NCBI RefSeq assembly: GCF_021462225.1
Contig: NC_061797.1
Coordinates: 365,001-429,000 of the forward strand
DNA: 64,000 nt
Direction: 5' to 3'
Origin: Girardinichthys multiradiatus
Lineage: Eukaryota > Chordata > Actinopteri > Cyprinodontiformes > Goodeidae
A program made the position numbers and the translations under genes. Each line of letters opens with the position of its first letter. Position 1 is the first letter of the stretch. Shown here in pieces: positions 35,899 through 48,400 of this stretch. The notes under the pieces were generated by a model that had not been told where the DNA came from, ran no database searches, and saw nothing but the letters and a program-made list of their open reading frames with translations.

Positions 35899-37365
35899 TC
35901 TCTAAACAGGGCTCTTTATTTATTTGCGACTGCCAAAGCAATGCAAGGACGCATGATTACTGGTGAAACAAGAACAGGTCTAGATAGACATCTTAACCTT
36001 CTACCCTCAATCATGATGCACACCGTTCTGTTGCTTTGGTTCCGTACCTCAGCCCCCAACCGTTGGCTCTGGTCCGAAAAGCACGCACCAAGAGGCAGGC
36101 CCCATCTAAATTTCTTCAGAAATTTTCTAGTTTATTATTATTATTATTGTGTGAATGCTGAAGAGTGAATAATTTTAAACGGCAATTTCATAAACTTTTG
36201 AATATACGCTGTAGCTTAAGCATTAGCATTTTAGCTCATTTTAGCTTATACATTGGTTTTTGCATGGTATATGGGTTAAATTAATATCAGCCTTCATGCT
36301 AGTGATAGCCAATATGCTAATGTTAGCATTTTAGCTTATCTTTCTCCTCTCTTCTCTCTTAGCTGAAGAACACTTTTGCGTTTTTTAGGCAATTTCCTGT
36401 TTGTTTTTGTGTTTCTTCAGCGTTTTTGTTGTTAGTTCGTTTTTTCTGAAATTTCTCCTATTTGTATGTATTTTAGCACTGACTTCAACTTAGGCTATAC
36501 TTTTGCTTCAGTCTATACTTTTTCAGCTCATCTATGGCAGCTCTTTCCTGCTTTTTTAAAGTTTTTGTCAGTTCTTGCATTTCAACAACTCTTTCAACAA
36601 GTAGTTTTGAGGTAACTTTAAATTGCTAAGCTGTTTTATAGCTAATAGTCTTCCTGCTTAAACAGATCAGATGACAGTTTTTCTTTGCTGTTTCTTCTAC
36701 TAATTTATCAGATTTCAGCAGATTTTCTGCAGTCAATTTCAGCTTGTTTCTGCCAGCTTTCAGCTAAAAAAATTCAGCTTACAGCATTCACACTGCATTT
36801 TCGCAGGAAATGCAAATTTTTCTAGTTTAATTTTTGTTTCAGCTGTTTCTTAAAATGTCGGGGAGACAGCTCCACTCTGCCACCTCTTCTACTCGGTTAT
36901 TCACTACTGATGCAACATTAAACGTCTTTACACAAATGAAACACGTGAAAAATTATAAATGCAAAAGCAACAAAGACATGAGAAATGATCCCATGTTAAG
37001 GAGTCCTAGTTCTGTATTAAAGTCCCCAAAAGCAGCACTGACTTCAGACCCACATCTGTGTAATAACATGTCAGGTTTTCAGCCAAAAGCCACACAAAAA
37101 GAAAAAAAGGCATATTTTCTGAAGCTAAGATCCAACTAGTCCACCTGAGAAAATGAAATCACAAGCAGGAAAGCCAAGATGGGAGTCATAAACGTCAGTG
37201 CTGTAAAAACATGAAAACACACAGCTTGTTCTTTCATTTCATTCCTGAAAACCAAAGAACGACCAATGGTACCAAACACTTTCAAGCCGCTGTAACCCTC
37301 CCAACTATAGTGATCTACTGTAATAACCTGCTGATATCAATACATAACCAGGGAGGTGAGTGGGT
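35899..37365. other. Intergenic spacer with unassigned frame
   Basis: 36170-36230 shares cggcaatttcataaacttttg with the sequence just before the minisatellite (28795). A 101-codon plus frame (36834-37139) is polar and lysine/serine-rich; it might be debris of a LINE first ORF. No supported gene. Confidence 0.35.
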
Positions 37366-37369
37366 TCTC

Positions 37370-37790
37370 ATCTTGTCACGTCTCACCTGCTATCCGGTCT
37401 CCTACACCGTACCCCCGCTGTCCTGTATCTCCGTCCAAACGGCACCAGTCCCCAGCAGCACAACATGACATCCGCCTGCTGCCCTGCGAATTTCCGCGAC
37501 ATCTGGCTGAGCCGGAGCCATCATCTCCGGGGCGTCCGTCCTCAGCCCGGGTCAGCAGACGATCCGATTCCATCCAGGAGGTCTAGAACGTATGCTGCAG
37601 CCGCTCATCAGCGGCCAGAGTAAAGCCTGCGGGTTCGGGTATGATAGAGTTCGGATCTTGCTGAGTCTGCTTCAGGACGCACAACATGCCCGATCAGAGG
37701 ACAGGAACCTGTTTTTAGGAAGTGACTGCGCTGCTCCTCCCTGTCCTGCCCCCGTTCTAAAGTTCGATTTCACAACTACCGCCTTGATAG
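37370..37790. other. CpG-rich island of unknown origin
   Basis: About 400 bp with many CpG (tttccgcgacatc, ccggagcc, cggggcgtccg) in AT-rich surroundings, ending just before a Tc1 insertion. Short overlapping frames on both strands have no recognised domain. It may be a promoter or an element's 5' end. Confidence 0.35.
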
Positions 37791-37855
37791 CTCATAGAAC
37801 ATAGGAATGACCAGTCTGTAGTATGGCTGGAGACTGAAGTCCCCACATAAACATA

Positions 37856-39421
37856 CAGGTCCTTCTCAAAAAATTAGCATATTGTGATGAAGTTCATTAT
37901 TTTCCATAATGTCATGATGAAAATTTAACATTCATATATTTTAGATTCATTGCACACTAACTGAAATATTTCAGGTCTTTTATTGTCTTAATATGGATGA
38001 TTTTGGCATACAGCTCATGAAAACCCAAAATTCCTATCTCACAAAATTAGCATATCATTAAAAGGGTCTCTAAACGAGCTATGAACCTAATCATCTGAAT
38101 CAACGAGTTAACTCTAAACACCTGCAAAAGATTCCTGAGGCCTTTAAAACTCCCAGCCTGGTTCATCACTCCAAACCCCAATCATGGGTAAGACTGCCGA
38201 CCTGACTGCTGTCCAGAAGGCCACTATTGACACCTTCAAGCAAGAGGGTAAGACACAGAAAGAAATTTCTGAACGAATAGGCTGTTCCCAGAGTGCTGTA
38301 TCAAGGCACCTCAGTGGGAAGTCTGTGGGAAGGAAAACGTGTGGCAGAAAACGCTGCACAATGAGAAGAGGTGACCGGACCCTGAGGAAGATTGTGGAGA
38401 AGGGCCGATTCCAGACCTTCGGGGACCTGCGGAAGCAGTGGACTGAGTCTGGAGTAGAAACATCCAGAGCCACCATGCACAGGTGTGTGCAGGAAATGGG
38501 CTACAGGTGCCGCATTCCCCAGACCTGGGCTACAGAGAAGCAGCACTGGACTGTTGCTCAGTGGTCCAAAGTACTTTTTTCAGATGAAAGCAAATTCTGC
38601 ATGTCATTCGGAAATCAAGGTGCCAGAGTCTGGAGGAAGACTGGGGAGAAGGAAATGCCAAAATGCCAGAAGTCCAGTGTCAAGTACCCACAGTCAGTGA
38701 TGGTCTGGGGTGCCGTGTCAGCTGCTGGTGTTGGTCCACTGTGTTTTATCAAGGGCAGGGTCAATGCAGCTAGCTATCAGGAGATTTTGGAGCACTTCAT
38801 GCTTCCATCTGTTGAAAAGCTTTATGGAGATGAAGATTTCATTTTTCAGCATGACCTGGCACCTGCTCACAGTGCCAAAACCACTGGTAAATGGTTTACT
38901 GACCATGGTATCACTGTGCTCAATTAACCTGCCAACTCTCCTGACCTGAACCCCATAGAGAATCTGTGGGATATTGTGAAGAGAACGTTGAGAGACTCAA
39001 GACCCAACACTCTGGATGAGCTAAAGGCCGCTATCGAAGCATCCTGGGCCTCCATAAGACCTCAGTGCCACAGGCTGATTGCCTCCATGCCACGCCGCAT
39101 TGAAGCAGTCATTTCTGCAAAAGGATTCCCGACCAAGTATTGAGTGCATAACTGTACATGATTATTTGAAGGTTGACGTTTTTTTGTATTAAAAACACTT
39201 TTCTTTTATTGGTCGGATGAAATATGCTAATTTTGTGAGATAGGAATTTTGGGTTTTCATGAGCTGTATGCCAAAATCATCCATATTAAGACAATAAAAG
39301 ACCTGAAATATTTCAGTTAGTGTGCAATGAATCTAAAATATATGAATGTTAAATTTTCATCATTACATTATAGAAAATAATGAACTTTATCACAATATGC
39401 TAATTTTTTGAGAAGGACCTG
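37856..39421 (+). mobile_element. Tc1/mariner element, second copy of the 31014 family
   Basis: Ends CAGGTCCTTCTC...GAGAAGGACCTG, flanked by TA (37854-37855 and 39422-39423). Long inverted repeats match those at 31014-32615. It contains a broken transposase gene. Confidence 0.95.
38184..39143 (+). pseudogene. Tc1-like transposase pseudogene
   Basis: Same protein as at 31291-32289 but with three lesions. A 42-bp in-frame deletion removes 14 residues after CRIPQ. A premature TAA stands at 38925-38927, where the sister has tryptophan in VLNWPAN. One glutamine is lost in RPQQCHR. Beyond the stop the frame stays open to TGA at 39141-39143. D-to-E spacing here is the standard 34. Confidence 0.93.
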
Positions 39422-39423
39422 TA

Positions 39424-41195
39424 AACTTCTTTTGAGCTGGTAAAATATTTGAGGTAAGTGAAGTACCTCACCAACCCCCCTGCCCATATTTTGTATCGGG
39501 GTTTCACTTGTTTGTCACACATTTCCATTTTGGTTTCATCTTTATTGAGTCAATAATGACATCGACAATGGAATGTACTTAAATAGCACTCTTTTATTAG
39601 TTACACCAGCCACACTCCAAGTTCCATTCACCCAGCTGCACCTGCCCATAGGTACACTGGTATGTGGTGAGAGGTGAAGCTGGAATCAAACCAACATCTT
39701 TCAGACAGCAAGACAAGGACTTTTCCCAATCCGCCAATTGTTAGGTTAGGTTTTGTAAACTTGGGGTCAGATTTACAAGAATTTAGAACCTTGTGAAGAA
39801 CAGATCAGGCTAACATTTGAATGCTGAAACTGAAAGAGCATGCCATGTCTGTAGAGATCACAACTTTAGAAGCTTTCTGAGGTACAGCTGACAATCTGCT
39901 TTACAGAGTTCAGAAACTCTTATTTCAAGAATAATTTGGCCAATGGAGCTTTTGTGTTGTAAGATTTATTTCAGACACAGCTTAGTGTCAAGGCTGGAAA
40001 CAGTTAAATTGTACAATTTGGTAGACATTCTTCAGAACATTTCAAATACAAAACAAGTTGAAATATTTTTAACACAAAACCCTTTTCCAGGAACCAGGGT
40101 CTTTTTACAGGGTTAAAGGAGGGGGGCTCACAAATACCACAATCCAAAAGGTCAAAACCAACCTGGTATGTTTGACACTATGCTAAACCTTTGGGTGGAG
40201 CTTTGCACTTAACCTTTCTGATAGGCTTAGTACTACCAGCTTTTTAATTTCACCCCTCTGTTACAGTCAGTTCAATTTAAATTCCTCTACAGCTGTTTTT
40301 GTTTTATGTGCTTAAAGGGAAATTATCACAGGATATCATTTTCAAGAACAATAGGAGCAATTCAAATGAAACCCTGAAATGTTTTCCCCCAGAACATTTA
40401 TTTGCCTTGACCCTGTTTTTTTCTGAGTGTTTTACCTGTGAAGTTCAAAAGAGGGTCACTGATGCTGAGAGGTAGCTTCTCTCAGGCCGCACTCAGTGGC
40501 TGAGTGGAACAAATCTAACACTTCACTAAAATCTCCATGGTAATGTGTAAGTGTAATAAATATGAAATGAATTTCAGTAACACAAGTCAAGTTTATTTAT
40601 ATAGCGCAGTTCAGCAACAAGGCACTCAAAGCACAGACTTCCATGTTCCATTGGTTTTGAGGCAAGAGACGAGAAGAGAAGGCTAGTTGGGATAAAACAC
40701 CACTAAAAACAATCTTGTAATCATTTCAAACAGTTTACACTGTGACTGAATCAATAAGCTTCTATTTCACAGACTGTGCTGCTGAAATTGTCCAAAATGC
40801 AATATTTCGAACTGTTGACCAAATATTTTAATAAACAGTTTATTTAGATGCATGTGAATACATGACAGTAATATGCTCTTTAGATTTGTTCTTATTCCAG
40901 TAGTTACACTCTAAGCTGAGATTATCTCAGTGATTGTCTCAGAACTTGAGTTAAACACTGCTCCAACTGTCCAGAAACTCCAGAAAGACAGTTCCTATTT
41001 ATGTATGGTCTGGAATTCTGTCTCTCTTGGAAAGTACACAAGTGGTTTGAAACAAATAATAGAATCTATTTTTCCTAAGCAGGTATGGAAAAGCCCTCCT
41101 GCGTCTTCTGTTTGTTCTCAGTACTAAGTGTAAATTTCGTAGCAAGAGAGCTAGACTGATACTGAGACACAATGATGGATGAGCAGCACAGAACC
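39424..41195. other. Intergenic spacer with short repeat pieces
   Basis: 39590-39740 (cattcacccagctgcacctgcc) and 40590-40690 (gtttatttatatagcgcag) are short pieces of common fish LINE/SINE tails. No gene seen. Confidence 0.4.
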
Positions 41196-41198
41196 ACA

Positions 41199-41270
41199 AC
41201 TCAACCTGATCAACCAGATCTGGATCCACTTTTATCGAAGTGGATCCAAACTTGGTTGACCAGGTTGAGT
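41199..41270. repeat. 33-bp imperfect hairpin
   Basis: Arms 41199-41231 and 41238-41270 are inverted copies (actcaacctg..tcaacca....ggatccactt) with about five mismatches and a 6-nt loop (ttatcg). A long stem-loop could form in RNA from either strand. Confidence 0.8.
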
Positions 41271-42366
41271 GGATCCAGCTGATTTCCTGAGGGCAAGCAG
41301 TGTCCGTGCCAACTGAAGGTACTTCACTTCCTCTGCTATGATTGAGGCTGTTTTCTGGCATCAGGACATCTCAAACCCTAAAGATCTTTAGTTAGGTTTT
41401 ATGTTAATATGTCATGTTCTTGTTTCCTTATTAATCAGAGAAATATATTAATATGATTACTGGTAAGGTAACTATTTTAGTTACTAGATATAATAATAAT
41501 TTATTCAATATCCAACTGGAGTGAAAACATGGAGATTGTTAATAATAAATAATAAAATGTATTTACGCAGCACAGCACTAGCTGTACCTCAGGCACAGGT
41601 CAAGGCATCAATCAGTGGAAAGGTGGAACTAAATGGATCGAACCAACACAGTTTGGTATTTAGCTGCTTGTGAGCAGCATAGGGTGCAACATGTTCAGGC
41701 ACAATTCCAGAAGAATGTTTATCAGTAATACAGTTTGGTATTCTACGTAATGAAGCTCGCCAACAATGTTGTTGCTGAAACAACTTCACAAAACAAAGAC
41801 TTAGACAAACCTCAGCCGTGTTAGCGACTGAATAATAACAGTTGAAATGAGGGTGGATGGAAATGCCAGGTCTGAGCAGGACCTTGGTATCAATAGTTTG
41901 CTACCTGGGTTTATTGCTTTGGTTCATCACAGCAGTTAGGAAGACACGCAACATGTCAGCAGACCTAGCTTATCCTGGCCTTAGGATTGTGGAGGAAAAA
42001 AACAGATCAGTGCTGGATTACTGTTGAAACTTTCAATCTAGACTCCTGGTAAAGTAAATCATCTATATAGAAAATATCACTTCAATTTGAACATGTATCA
42101 TGCACCATTATATCAATGCTAAATAAATCTTTTCTGTAGTTTTAGTTAAACTTGTAATGAAAACATGTTTTATAAACACGCTATCCATATGTATTCAGAT
42201 AAGTTAAGCTCCTGTACACAGACAGCTGTTATGTATTTGACCCACTGCACACATGCACAAACACACCCTCGGATCACAAAATTAGCAAAGAGTAGATTTA
42301 TAAAACAAATGAAAACACAGTAAAAGAGACGACAGGGCTGTGTGGTTTGTTTCTCTCAAAAACCTT
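41271..42366. other. Spacer downstream of nadsyn1
   Basis: Includes the probable nadsyn1 3' UTR next to the stop. No clear AATAAA at a firm position was assigned. No other gene. Confidence 0.35.
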
Positions 42367-42423
42367 TCACACTGAGGTCCTCTGGTTGGCATTGGTTGGG
42401 CTTGTTGTTGGCATCTGGAAAAC
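42367..42423 (-). CDS. nadsyn1: nadsyn1 last coding exon with stop
   Basis: After acceptor TTTCTGCAG the frame reads 18 codons ([18 protein letters not shown]) and a TGA at 42369-42367. Human NADSYN1 likewise ends with a short variable tail after the conserved IENQ, so this exon is expected by position and length although its residues are not conserved. Phase 0 joins the preceding exon exactly. Confidence 0.88.
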   Translation of the reverse strand, partial: VFQMPTTSPTNANQRTSV

Positions 42424-45400
42424 CTGCAGAAAGGTTGAGAAAAACACACTTGAAGATAATTATTCTGGACACAATTGTTTTCATCCAGCTTTACAGAAAA
42501 CAGTGTACAGAGGTCTGGGACCAATCAAGCCAGACATTCTCATTAACAGTTTATCCCTGTATGTTTGTTGTGTACTCAAGGTAAATGAACTGAATTTATG
42601 TAGCACCTATCTAGACATAGAAACCACTCAAAGCACATGTGGCCCCCTGGGCTCTCTTAGAGTTCATCACTACCTTTCAATCAGAAGGTCATGCTTATGC
42701 ATTACCTGGTTATCAATACACCTGAACTGCCATGTCCAACGTGTGTTGTAGAGGAAAGGCCGAAGGTCAAAACGGTTGTCATCAGGACTGTAGCTCTCAG
42801 CATGGTAAGAAGGAGTCACTGTGGTCATCTTGTGACGGTTCACTGAGTACATCCTAAAGAAGTGTTTTACCTTCTGAGCCACCTGAACAAAGATAACCAT
42901 CAGTTTATGTCCCAGAGTACAGAACAAATCAAATATGCAGAAAATAAAAGATGAAAGGCTTTCCTGGAAAAAAAGACTTGTGCAGCAGTGGGCTGAAGTC
43001 AGCTAAAGGGAACTAAAAATGATTCATAATGTTTCAGAGACGGTAAACGGACTGAACTTATATAGCGCCTTTCCAGTCATACTGACACTCAAAGCGCTTT
43101 ACACTAGAGCCACATTCACCCAGAACACGCACACATTCATACACCGATACGCAGATCAACGACCACTCTTCTCACTGAGCCACAGTCAGGTGTCCATCAA
43201 AGTAGATTTTCATGCACAGAATGACACAACAAAATTATTTATTCCATGACAAGTAACTTAGAAATGTTTTAAATTTAAAAAACATAAATGAAAGAAATAA
43301 CTAAGAAAAATGTCAAAAACAGGAAGATTTCACAGAGTGGATGGACAAGGTTCATTTGTCCATAAATTTCTGAAATGTCCCATTTAATTTTAGATCGTGG
43401 GCCATGTGCTCCGAAAAATGGTTCTAACAGTGCCTCTGGTACTCATCTGACTACCCAGCTTCACATGTACTCTAATCTGCAAAGCTGTGGTTAAGATACT
43501 GTCACTTCTTACAGCTTATTAACGTGTAAACAACACACACACACTCGCTCGCTCGCTCACTCACTCGCTCACTCACTCACTCACTCATTCACTCACACTT
43601 AGTGTTTTTATATCCTTATACGGACCTTCCATTGACTTCCATTCATTGCTATGCTATACGCTTACCCTCAACCTAACCTAAACTCAATTCATACCTTAGT
43701 CCTAAACCTAACCATTAACCCAGATAATGTTGTCTGGACCAGGCAAAATGTCCACACAATGGTGGTGTTCCACGTGCACACACACTCTCACTTACACACA
43801 CACATACAAGCACACACACACACATCTAAATTGATGTGTTTCATTCAAGTCAACAATCAGTTCATAATGATTGTGAATGCGCAAACATTAAAACACAGCA
43901 CCCCATTCGGTTCTGCACAAGTCACAACATTAAATCCTCTGCACTACAAGTACAGCTCAAAATATTAGAATAAAATTTAGAATTAAATAATAATTCTTAT
44001 AATAGAATTGAAATATTTAATATTTTCTGTCCCTCATTCCAGAAAGGCAAACTCATTATGTACTCATTACACATAGAGTGTAATATCTCGAGCCTTAATT
44101 TCTTGTGACTTTAATGATTATGGTTTACAAATGATAAAATCCCAAGATTTTGTGACACAGAAAATTTAAATATTGTGAAAAAGTTATAACATCTTAATAG
44201 AAAATTGAGTGGAAGGAAAAAGTGGAAAGAAAATGTGCACCAGCAACAGGGATCCCTTCAAGAATTTAGTGGAGCTTCAGAAGGAGTGGACTGAGGCTGA
44301 AGTCAGCGCATCAAGAGTCACTACACAAAGACTGATCCTACACATGGGCTACATATGTTGCATTCCTCACCACTCCTGAACCAGAGACAACATCAGAGGT
44401 CTACCTGGGCTAAAGGAAAACGAACTGTTCTGCTGCTTTGAGGTCTAAAGATCTCTATGCAGATAAAAGTAAAGTTTGCAATTCATTTGCAAAATAAGGT
44501 CCCACAGTATGGAGGAAGAGTGGAGAGGCACAGAATCCATGTTTCTTGTAAGTCAGTGATGGTTTGGAGTGCCATGTCATTTGTTAGTTCTGGTCCACTG
44601 GGGTTTCTTTCACAGAAAACATGGCCATTTACGAGGACATTTTAAAGAACTGCATGCTTCCTTCTGTTGACAAGCTTTATGGAGATGCTGATTTCATTTT
44701 CCAGCAGAACCTGGTAGCAGCCCACACTGCCACAGGTACCAAAAGCTGGTTCAGTGACAATGATGTTACTGTTCTTGATTGGTCAGCAAAGTGGCCTGAC
44801 CTGAAGCCCGCAGAGAATCTATGGATTATTGTTAAGTGGAAGATGAGCGACACCAGACTTAACAACACAGATAACCTAAAGGCAGCTATCAAAGCAAACC
44901 AGACTTCCATAACACCTCAGCAGAACCACAGGCCAATTCCCTTCATGCCATTCCACAAAATTGCCGTAATTCATGCAATAGGAGCCCCAACCAAGTATTA
45001 AATACACAGAAATGAACGTAGTTTTCAGAAGCCTGATATTTCTGTTTAAAATATTTTTTTATTGATCTTATGTAATATTCACATTTTCTGAGACATTGGA
45101 TTTAGGGTTCCATTACTTGTAAGCAATATTCATCAGAATGAAAACAAATAAAGGTTTCAAATACTCTATGTGTAATGATCTTTAAATTATGAGTTTGACT
45201 TACTGCTTGTATTTGTTCACTTTGCAGAATGTTTAAAAAAGTAGGGCTGCTGTTCTGATATTTTATGTAAGTGAGTCAGAAGTAGAATATAGCTTTTCAC
45301 AGTGGTGAACTTAGGCAGAAATCAAATAAAAAACATTAAACAGGAATATAAACAGATTCATACTGCTTTAAGTTCTGAAGATGATCATTATCCACGTCAC

Positions 45401-48400
45401 CACTTGTTTCAACCGCTGTTTCCACGTTAGCATCAATCAGGTCTTGTGGGTCATCAGACTCGTATTTTGGCTCAGACATATGAGGCTGAACAGCTTGCAG
45501 CTAGAGCAATCCCTCTGTCTCAACTGTATACGTTAGAGGAATGTCCGTCTGACTGGATAAAATTTTTCGAGACTTCTGATGATTAATAAATGGTTGAAAA
45601 AAGCATGTGCTACTACATCTGTGAACTTTATCGACAACTTTAAAAAGTTTTGGGAAAAAAGATCTTTTCAAGCAAGATAGTTTCTGTTTGAACAAGCCTG
45701 GAGCCAGAGGTCTCACATCTAATCTCTTCTATTCAATAAATAATCCACCAGCAGCTTCGACTAGCAGAGAACATGTAGAATCAACAACAATGATAATGCT
45801 GCCATCAACAGCTTCAGAAGAGACAGAGATAACCAGGCAGTTGACTGAGAGAGAGACTTCATCACAAAAGGTCTGCTCACTGAATTCCACAGGAGAAGTG
45901 AAAATGCATCTTTAAGGACGGTGCTGCTGAAATCTTTAACCAGATTTACTCTTCTACCTTCACTTTGCCCTGTAACACTGTAGATGAGCTGGTAGATAAC
46001 TTTCATTCTAAAATCTCAGACATCATTGATTCAGTTGCTCCAATTAAAGTGAAAGTCGTTTCTGGGAAGAAAATGTCTCCATGGAGAAGTGCTCCACCAG
46101 TCAGATGTGAAAAAAGGAGTGTCGAAAAGCTGAATGCAGGTGGAGAAAGACTGGACCCCAGGTTCACTATATTATCTATAAAGAGAGACTATACAGATAT
46201 AACCTACAACTGAAAAATGCAAGAGAATCTTTGTTTTCTGAGATCATCAGCAGAAACATTAACAATGCTCGTGCATTATTTGCCACGGTCGACAGGTTAA
46301 CAAACCCTCCTGTAACTGTAGCATCTGAACTCCCCTCTACCAGGGCCTGCAATGAATTTGTTAACTTCTTCACTGAAAAAACCGAAAAGATCAGAGGGGC
46401 AGTCAGCACATCCACATCAACTCCAGTACCAATGTTGTCTCCAACTAGAACTGATTTTGACAAAATGTCCCAATTTCACCAAATAAACTACAAAATCTTA
46501 GAAGAAATCGTACAGCAACTACGTTCTTCTTCCTGCTGTCTCGATCTTTTACCCACAGCTTTCCTTAAGAAAGCTTTGCCTGTAATAACATCTGATTTAA
46601 CACAAATAATAAACACGTCCCTTTTGTCAGGTGTTTTCCTCCAGGCCCTAAAAACAGCAATTATCAAACCTCAATTGAAAAAGAGCAACTTGGACAAGAT
46701 GTCACTGCAGAACTACAGTTCTGCTTCCCGCTTCCAGTCAGGCTTCCTGCTCACCACAGTACAGAGACTGCTCTTGTCAAGGTGTTCAATGACATACGTA
46801 TAAATGCAGACTGTGGAAGAACCACAGTGCTGGTATTATTGGACCTTAGTGCAGCATTCGACACTGTTGATCACTTCATTTAATTAGAGCGCCTGGAAAA
46901 CTGGGTCGGCCTTTCTGGTACAGCACTCAACTGGTTTAAATCCTACTTGAAGGACAGGGACTTTTTTGTTTCAGTAGGTAACTTTATATCAGAGACCACA
47001 AAAATCACATTTGGCGTTCCCAAGGGTCCATCTTAGGGCCCCTCCTATTCAATATCTACATAATAAACAACAACGTAAGTTATCATAACTATGCAGACGA
47101 CACACAGCTATATGTTACGATGTCACCAGATAACTATGAACCCATTCAAGCGCTGGGTAAATGCTTAGAAGAAATCAATGCATGGATGGGCCTAAATTTT
47201 CTTCAGCTGAATCAAAACAAAACTGAAGTAATAATCTTTGGACCAAAGGAAGAGCGTTTAAAAGTTAGCACACAGCTTCAGTTAATACAGCTAGAAACCA
47301 CCAGTCAGGCTCCAAACCTGGGTGTAGTGATGGACTCAGACCTGAACCTTCAGAGGCACATAAAGACAGTAACAAGGTCGGCCTTCTATCACCTAAAGAA
47401 CATCTCCAGGATTAAAGGACTAATGTCTCAGCAGGACCTTGAAAAACTAATTCATGCGTTCATCTTTAATAGAATTGATTACTGCAATGGTGTCTTCACA
47501 GGTCTGCCTAAAAAGTCGATCAGACAGCTGCAGTTGATCCAGAATGCTGCTGCCCGCGTCCTCACTAGAACTAAGAAAATGGAGAACATCACCCCTTTTC
47601 TAAAGTCCCTACACTGGCTCCCTGTAGCTCAGAGAATAGACTTTAAAATACTTCTGTCAGTCTATAAATCACTGAATGGCTTAGCACCAAACTACATTAC
47701 AGACTTGTTGTCAGTGTATCAACCACCCAGACCTCTCAGGTCTTCTGGCTCAAATCTACTCTGTGTACCCAAAACCAGAACCAAACATGGAGAAGCAGCT
47801 TTTAGTTCTTATGCTCCACTAATCTGGAATAAATTCCCAGAAAACTGTAAAACCGCTAAAACCCTAAGTTGCTTTAAATCAAGATTTAAAAAATTGTTTG
47901 TTTAGAGTGGCCTTTGACTGGGCCATCTAAACATTATTAGTTTTCAGTCCAACTTTCCTTTCATTTTCTTATCGATTATTTTATCCTAAATTTTTTATTT
48001 TATTTTTATTATCTTTTCAATTATTCATTTTTATGCTCTTTAATTATTTAATTACCTTTATGCCACTGCAATGTACTTTTCTTATTATGTGTCTTTTTTT
48101 AATTTACACACTATGAATTGTCTTGCCACTGAAATGTGCTATATAAATAAACTTGCCTTGCCTTACAAATAAACACTAGCTAGATTTTAGCAGGTTTCTT
48201 TATTTAAACTTTACATTCTGATGAAGTCCAACATTAGAAATGTATCATTTTCGATGTCAGACTCCGTCATTTTCTCTGGTCCCCTCCCTGATCTGACCAG
48301 TGATAACATGTTTAGCTGCATGTTGCCATTCAACCGCTGGCTGTCTAGGTGGTGTCCTGAAAACTAAGTGGGCTATATTGATAATTGGCAAACATTTTGG

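Noticed and set aside
45501..46463. Minus-strand frames over the LINE
   Set aside because: Shadows of the plus-strand LINE linker frame.
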